Below are positions 59,801-64,000 of a stretch of DNA of 64,000 nucleotides, one piece after another; position 1 is the first letter of the stretch, and every line of letters starts with the position of its first letter. This stretch comes from Coix lacryma-jobi var. lacryma-jobi. Its lineage: Eukaryota > Streptophyta > Magnoliopsida > Poales > Poaceae. The translations under genes were made by a program, and so were the position numbers. The notes beneath the pieces were generated by a model, which had not been told where the DNA came from, made no database searches, and saw only the letters and a list, made by a program, of their open reading frames with translations. The stretch spans positions 117,981,131 to 118,045,130 of the forward strand of contig CM019825.1 in assembly GCA_009763385.1 (NCBI GenBank), given 5' to 3'.

Positions 59801-60302
59801 TACAGTCAAACTTAGCCTTCTCCTTTTCACTTTCGCAATCTCCTTGTGCATCACGAATGACATCACCAAGAGCATCATCTTCAGCGAGTGTGTCTTCTGC
59901 ACTTGCCTCTTCTTCACCTTCCCCCATTGCAGTATCACAAAAGTCACCGTATTGAGCAATAATGTCATCGTCAGGGTCCAATTGTTCTTCTTCACCTTCT
60001 TCCATCATAACCCCAGTTTCTCCATGCTTCGTCCAACAACTATAGTTTGGCATGAAACCCGACTTGAACAAGTGTGAGTGAAGACTCCTTGAGCTAGAAT
60101 ATTCCTTCGAATTATTACAAAGGGCACATGGGCAGCACATAAAACCATTCCGCTTGTTTGCCTCGGCCACTCTTAAAAAATAATGCACGCCATCAATGAA
60201 CTCTTTTGAGCGACGATCGACATTGTACATCCAGTGACGTGTCATCGTCTGCATTATATGACATATCACATAATTATATCGATCTCTCATTCTTATAAAC
60301 AA
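56880..60302 (-). CDS. TNP2-type CACTA transposase
   Basis: An uninterrupted 1140-codon frame. Domains: transposase-associated domain at about 23-96 (DRRSKEFIDGVHYFL ... CPCALCNN ... HLFKSGF), an acidic linker, TNP2 at about 295-520 (WYAPIIPRLKRLF, FGLSTDGMNPFG, GNDIDVYLRPLVEEL), EVRHAIDVMHLTKNL near 585, DUF4218 at about 720-835 (LGPVFLHNMFPFERFMGVLKKYVR), and DUF4216 at about 980-1055 (YYGRIEEIWELDY ... VPLFRCQWV). It would bind the element's ends and cut and join DNA in the nucleus. The natural start is probably Met20 (MTRHWMYN, 60245), as preceding residues look like a leader. Full length without stops suggests recent activity. Confidence 0.93.
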   Translation of the reverse strand: MFIRMRDRYNYVICHIMQTMTRHWMYNVDRRSKEFIDGVHYFLRVAEANKRNGFMCCPCALCNNSKEYSSSRSLHSHLFKSGFMPNYSCWTKHGETGVMMEEGEEEQLDPDDDIIAQYGDFCDTAMGEGEEEASAEDTLAEDDALGDVIRDAQGDCESEKEKAKFDCMLEDHRKLLYPSAADGQKKLGTTLELLQWKAQNGVSDKAFGQLLKIIKQKMLPKPNELPGTTYEAKQVVCPLGLEIQKIHACPNDCILYRGKEYENLDECPVCNASRYKIRRDDPGDVEGEERPRKKIPAKVMWYAPIIPRLKRLFRNKDHSKLVRWHKEDRKVDNMLRHPADGSQWRAIDREFPEFAKDARNLRFGLSTDGMNPFGEQSSSHSTWPVTLCMYNLPPWLCLKRKFIMMPVLIQGPRQPGNDIDVYLRPLVEELLLLWSKSGVRVWDDYKQEHFDLRALLFVTINDWPALSNLSGQSNKGYNACTHCFDDMDSVYLKKCRKVVYLGHRRFLSMNHQVRKKGKHFKGETDHRSKPRNRTGEDVLEMIKDVKVVFGKGTGSEPVPKDATGHAPMWKKKSIFWELPYWHVLEVRHAIDVMHLTKNLCVNLLGFMGVYGKSKDTLEARQELQRMKERDNLHPEKTDDGRHYLRPASYTLSNEEKEIMFECLNSIKVPSGFSSNIKGIINMQEKKFLNLKSHDCHVLMTQLLPVALRGILPPHVRLATVKLCAFLNAISQKAINPLELATLQNDVVQCLVSFELVFPPSFFNIMTHLLVHLVKEIHILGPVFLHNMFPFERFMGVLKKYVRQRARPEGSIAKGYGTEEVIEFCVDFIPDLDPIGVPESRHEGRLCGKETLGKKTYIGTGNDYFNKAHYTVLQNSTVVDPYIDVHKEFLRSQFPEKNEVWITREHMNTFSTWLRKECLGNNNIDEQLYLLARQPSWHILTYKGYEINGNTFYTMAQDQRSTNQNSGVRVDATDPSGKRQTYYGRIEEIWELDYAPDFKVPLFRCQWVKATGAGVTVDKEYGMTTVDLNNIGYKGEPFVLAADVTQVFYVKDMSTKPKRGKNDDKSTKEPKRHIVLSGKRNIVGIEDKSDMSEDYERDDRIPPFSVTKDPSILLNAEETPWLRHDHDQGTYVKKKITSVPA

Positions 60303-60416
60303 ATGAAATTATAAAATGTCTGACATGAAATTTAGTAAGAATCACTGGTGGCATAAAAGTAGTAGCAGTTGAACTTGTCTAATTAATTAATTATTACATC
60401 AAGATAACAGTGCAAC

Positions 60417-60716
60417 CTAATCCACTTGGCCACAACCAAAGCAACTAACAACACCTGCACATTTTTCCCACATCACAGTCCAACAAGATGTACTGTCTGC
60501 CACTCCAACCGGATAGGAAGGTAAGGTAGGGGTAGGTGCAGTAGGAATTGAGTTGATTCTTGAGTTAAAAGCATCTAGAGCTGCAGAAGCTTCCTCAAAA
60601 GACTTGTACTTTTTATGCACAGCTCCCTTAACTTTGAGGACATACTGACTGCACTCGGCCCAGCTGGTGTAAATACCTGGCTTGGTGCCCTCGAAAACAA
60701 CATACCAAGCAGACAT
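60417..60716 (-). CDS. Viroplasmin / RNase H1 N-terminal domain ORF in the CACTA element
   Basis: 99 residues starting MSAWYVVFEGTKPGIY. Residues 4-46 match the caulimovirus viroplasmin/RNase H1 hybrid-binding fold: YVVFEGTKPGIYTSW, the AECSQYVLKVKGA helix, KKYKSFEEASAAL. In RNase H1 this fold binds RNA:DNA hybrids. No catalytic RNase H part follows; the tail is Pro/Thr-rich and ends with CFGCGQVD. It lies upstream of the transposase on the same strand, after the right-end promoter, so it is either a separate small gene or a 5' exon region of the transposase transcript. Origin by capture of a host or viral domain is possible; function is inferred only from the fold. Confidence 0.7.
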   Translation of the reverse strand: MSAWYVVFEGTKPGIYTSWAECSQYVLKVKGAVHKKYKSFEEASAALDAFNSRINSIPTAPTPTLPSYPVGVADSTSCWTVMWEKCAGVVSCFGCGQVD

Positions 60717-60723
60717 CCTTCTG

Positions 60724-61215
60724 CATTTTGTAAACTAAAGTATTATATATTTCTAATTTCTGTAAACAACTAATTTAACTGATCTCTATTTCTCCAAAAT
60801 AATAAAATATACTAATTAAAGCGGTCACATTTTGTAAACTAAAGTATTATATATTTCTAATTTCTGTAAACAACTAATTTAACTGATCTCTATTTCTCCA
60901 AAATAATAAAATATACTAATTAAAACGGTCACATTTTGTAAACTAAATTATTATATATTTCTAATTTCTGTAAACAAATGATTTAAATGATCTCTATTTC
61001 TCAAAAAAAAACTAATTAAACTGTCACATTTTCTAAACTAAAGTATTATATATTTCTAATTTTTGTGTAAACAAATGATTTAAATGATCTCTATTTCAAA
61101 AAAAACTAATTAAACCGGTCACATTTTCTAAACTAAAGTATTATATATTTTGTTTTTCTAAGCCGGTCACATTTCTCTAAAAGACTAAAATAAACTAATT
61201 AAACGGTCATATTTT
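60724..61215. repeat. Tandem array of 95-105-bp AT-rich units
   Basis: Four clear units beginning ATTTTGTAAACTAAAGTA at 60724, 60829, 60933 and 61028, a fifth at 61123 and degenerate ends to about 61215. Periods are 105, 104, 95 and 95 bp. Each unit includes AACTAATTAAACGGTCAC. It is located between the promoter region and the small ORF. Confidence 0.85.
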
Positions 61216-61469
61216 GTTTTTAGATTAATAATTTGAACTATCAAGTCAATGAACTCAAAATAGCTACAAAAATGAATAACTTAAGCTAGTAACCTTTCAA
61301 CGAGTCGATGGCGGTGTAGATGTGATGAAATAAATCAATCGCCGGAGATGTGTTAACAAACAAAAATCACCGGAGGAGAAGAGAGCAAACAAGCAAGCAA
61401 GAGCAAGCAGTGACTGAATGAAGAAAAATGAAGACAGGAGCTCGGGCACGGCTGGAGGTAGAAGAACAT

Positions 61470-61905
61470 TTCAAATATAGGGAGGGACATTTAGCCCCGG
61501 TCCTTATTCCCAGCCGGGGCTAAATGTTGGCATTTAGCCCCGGCTGGGTACACCAACCGGAACAAAACCTTTTAGTCCCGGTTGGTGTTACCAACCGGGG
61601 CTAAAGATGCCAACATTTAGCCCCGGCTGCATACACCAACCGGGGCAAAACCTATAGTCCCGGTTGGTGTTACGGCCCGGGGCTAAAGATGCCAACATTT
61701 AGCCCCGGCTGCATACACCAACCGGGGCAAAACCTTTAGTCCCGGTTGGTGTTACGGCCCGGGGCTAAAGGCCGGTCTTTAGCCCCGGTTGGTAACACCA
61801 ACCGGGACTAAAGGCCCCTCTGACAATTGAGCCGTTGGGCTGGGGAGCTTTAGCCCCGGTTGGTGTTACCAACCGGGGCTAAAGGACTTTCTAGTCCCGG
61901 ACGCA
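61470..61905 (-). promoter_or_regulatory. Right subterminal repeat block and transposase promoter
   Basis: Inverted units of AGCCCCGGTTGGTGTTA and variants occupy about 61490-61905. A TATA-like CTATATTTGA (minus strand, 61471-61480) follows immediately inside, oriented towards the transposase. The same order, repeat block then TATA, recurs at 55888-56160. Confidence 0.7.
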
Positions 61906-61966
61906 AATTTTTCCGTGGCTAATGCTGATTTTGCAAATCGTCCAAAGGCCTGTTCTCTAGTAGTGT

Positions 61967-61986
61967 TAACCTGCTTTGATACCAAT
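61967..61986 (-). other. Primer-binding site of element B
   Basis: Minus strand TTGGTATCAAAGCAGGTTA, next to the 5' LTR, of the initiator-Met tRNA type. The TTA duplication of the CACTA insertion lies at its inner edge. Confidence 0.7.
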
Positions 61987-63903
61987 TGAAGGACCGAGAA
62001 AGCACTAGCAAGGCGACCAGAGGGGGGGGTGAATGGGAGCTCAAAAATTTCTCTCGAAACTTTGGCCAAATGTCCCAAAATCAACCCCCGAAAGCTACGA
62101 CCGAAACCGTGATGCCCACGACCCTTGGAAGAGGGTGGATGATCCCTAGGATCACAGCGAGGCACCACAAAGCGATAGCAAACCAAACACCACAAGCTCC
62201 GGCACAAGTTCAACCCTCAAAAACCAAGTCTCGAACGTAGATAGACGACTACGTCGAGAAATCCCTAAATACCGATGCTAACAAGTAGCAAAGATACCTA
62301 GAGGGGTCCCTTGGTCAACTACAAGGCCAAACAAGAAGTCCGAAAACCAAGCGAGGAAGCCGGGAGAGCAAACGCACAAAACCGGAGGCTTCAGCCAATC
62401 CGCGGACTGTCCGACCCTGGGGTCCCGTACTGTCCGCCCCTACTGCGGACTGTCCGCGAGGGGATGGCGGACTGTCCGCCGGTGGAAAACGAGAAACAGC
62501 AACTCTGCTGGAACCTCCTTGGACATTCCCGGACTGTCCGCCAAACACAACGGCGGACTGTCCGCGGTTCCAAAATCACTTGCTCCTCAGTGCGGAGTCT
62601 GGCCACTGGTCCGACCAAACCCGACGCGCGGACTGTCCGCCGGTCAAAACCGCGGACTGTCCGCCAACGAGTAGAGAGGGCGATTTCAGTCGCCTCCTCT
62701 CCAAATCTCTCCAAATTCGATCCAAATCAAAATCCCACATTCCCAAACTTGGAGGCGATGATCACGGGGTAGTTAGGAGACTATCCCCAAAAAATCATCC
62801 GCTCAAATCGATTCAATCACCGGGAACTCGAAAGGGGAAGATCAAGAACGAAAAAGCGCCACGAAAACGAAATCAACCCGATCTACTTGTTCGCAAGGAG
62901 TTAGATAAATTCCTTTGGTGGAAATGATCTCCTTTCAAAAACGAACAAGTTGATTCAAACGGATTTCGCAAAGACGCAGTAGGGAGAGAGATTGAGTGAC
63001 GGGAAAATCGCGGAGAAACGAAGAACGCGAAGAACACGAACAAAACGCGAATCAACACATCGATCTGCAACCGTGTGGCTACCACACCCTACAACTGTGA
63101 GGTTACGGCCTCACTTCCTCAAAATCTCTAGTACACAGAGGTATGGTTCTCTGCGGATCTCAGCTAGCTACAACAGGGGATTGGGAGAGCAGGAAACCCT
63201 AGAAGCAAAGAGCAAATGAACTGAGATGGATGGGGAGGTGGGTGTCTCCCCCTACTTATCCTAATTCTAACTATTCCTAATTCCCACTCTACCCCTAACT
63301 ACTTACAGAGCGAACCAACTAAACCCTAAGGTTGTTCTGGACCAACTCGAAGGTAGGTGGATCCGACGGCCACGCCCGCACAACTCGTAGCGTTGCCTCG
63401 ACGCAACCTCCCGATTGCCGCCACGTGCCGCCACCGCTCTGCACCCCCGGTTTTGTGGCCCAAACCGGGAAACCAGCCTTTCCAGCCAACCCCTGGTTTG
63501 GAGGCCCAAACCGGGAAACCCGCCCACCAGCATCTGAGTTTTGAGGCCCAAACTCAGCAAACCCGCAGCGCCCAGGTTTTGAGGCCCAAACCTGGAAACC
63601 GTCCCCAGCCCGAGTTTTGTGGCCAAACTCGGAAACCATCCGCGCCCAGGTTTTGAGGCCCAAACCTAGAAACCATCCACCACAGCTGATCCTCGGGCCA
63701 CCGGTCCCTCAGTCCAAGCCTCACGTCCGCCCTTCGCCACTCTCGGTCCATCGGCATGGCACGTCTCTACTTGACCTTCACCTTGCCTCTGATCACTGTT
63801 TCCGTGCTCGACACCTGCACAACACAAGGCAAAGAACATGCGCATCATCCCAGTTGGCAATCACTCATCACTCAGAGACTCAACACACACCCATGTATCC
63901 GCA
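61987..63903 (-). mobile_element. 5' LTR of element B
   Basis: 1917 bp, same ends as the 3' LTR but 151 bp shorter overall, mainly because of a 155-bp deletion at 63680/63681. It contains the GGACTGTCC array (about 62398-62668) and the hairpin array (about 63445-63672). Confidence 0.9.
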
Positions 63904-64000
63904 AAGGACCGGATTAGCGACCAGAGGGGGGTGAATAGGAGCCTCAAATTCAACTCGTGAGTAGTATGGCCCTTGTCCCAGAAAGTCACCCCAAAAACGA
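63904..64000 (-). mobile_element. 5' LTR of element A resumes
   Basis: AAGGACCGGATTAGCGACCA and on, matching the A 3' LTR from 32646 and not the B-type LTR. It runs off the window. The first five bases are the second copy of the B target duplication. Confidence 0.88.

Larger units (their letters stand above)
52137..61965 (-). mobile_element. CACTA (En/Spm) transposon, apparently intact
   Basis: 9829 bp with terminal inverted repeats CACTAGTACAGAACAGGCCT (left) and, inverted, CACTACTAGAGAACAGGCCT (right), 18 of 20 matching, and a 3-bp duplication TTA at 52134-52136 and 61966-61968. It carries, all on the minus strand, a viroplasmin-domain ORF, a TNP2 transposase and a spliced Ulp1-type peptidase gene. 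GTCCCGG/GCCCCGG inverted repeats occupy both ends and a third internal block. It lies between the primer-binding site and gag ATG of element B. Confidence 0.95.
42549..63903 (-). mobile_element. Element B: Sirevirus inserted in the 5' LTR of A
   Basis: A complete copia element with both LTRs (42549-44616 and 61987-63903) and a CACTA transposon inside. The five bases AAGGA flank it at 42544-42548 and 63904-63908. Outside these the A-type LTR reads TGAAGGA, then (after B) CCGGATTAGCG, which matches the uninterrupted start of the A 3' LTR (TGAAGGATCGGATTAGCG) at all but one base. Without the CACTA element, B is about 11.5 kb, normal for a Sirevirus. Gag and pol contain stops. Confidence 0.92.
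32643..64000 (-). mobile_element. Element A: Sirevirus (copia), interrupted by B
   Basis: 3' LTR 32643-34766, 3' untranslated region 34767-36527, pol 36528-39743, gag 40096-42477 and a primer-binding site near 42520-42541. The first seven bases of the 5' LTR (42542-42548) are followed by inserted element B (42549-63903), after which the 5' LTR resumes at 63904 and runs off the window. Protease-integrase-RT-RNase H order is the copia type. Left target candidate ATAAG (32638-32642), inside element C. The coding regions are dead. Confidence 0.85.

Noticed and set aside
60417..60716. Endogenous caulimovirus insertion.
   Set aside because: Only the small viroplasmin-like fold is present, with no viral RT, coat or movement gene nearby, and it lies within clean CACTA boundaries.

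Overview
The window is nuclear DNA of a grass (Poaceae), probably a panicoid. The evidence is an intronless ERF transcription factor with CAG-encoded glutamine tracts, Stowaway and Tourist-type MITEs, a tRNA-derived SINE, grass-type Ty3/gypsy elements, large Sirevirus (SIRE/Maximus) copia elements, and a CACTA element with GTCCCGG-type subterminal repeats. I see no bacterial, organellar, rRNA or ordinary tRNA genes. The only conventional host gene is the ERF at 9106-9891 (minus strand); almost everything else is transposable-element DNA.

Layout. 1-4845: degraded gypsy material, a probable LTR at about 190-2340 and the 5' LTR, primer-binding site and broken gag of a minus-strand element K. 4846-8800: gene-poor flank with a Tourist-like MITE, a SINE with 13-bp target duplications, Stowaway elements and a long-TIR hairpin MITE. 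9106-10160: the ERF gene and its promoter. 11531-64000: one very deep nest of insertions.

The nest, outermost first: P (Sirevirus, plus strand, LTR from 11531, gag cut at 15374); G1 (Tat-like gypsy, minus, from 15375), which also holds a remnant G2 (19746 to about 21640); E (Sirevirus LTR, from 24010); H (Athila-like, from 25713); C (Sirevirus, from 29247); A (Sirevirus, from 32643); B (Sirevirus, 42549-63903); and a CACTA transposon (52137-61965). Both ends of B are seen with the duplication AAGGA, and both ends of the CACTA with TTA. The other layers show only their left junctions, because their right halves lie beyond the window.

How the parts work together. The Sirevirus copies are all dead from nonsense codons and frameshifts, but their LTRs keep two ordered arrays of inverted repeats. 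One is upstream of the TATA box, a row of short hairpins whose arms covary. The other is downstream of it, a subfamily-specific palindromic motif. The CACTA element in contrast looks intact. It has an 1140-codon TNP2 transposase, a six-exon Ulp1-type peptidase gene whose splice phases all agree, and a 99-codon viroplasmin/RNase H1 N-terminal domain ORF. Its GTCCCGG-type repeats lie at both ends and also as a third block just before the TATA box of the peptidase gene. G1 carries an intact three-exon reading frame antisense to pol, with its own TATA box and poly(A) signal.
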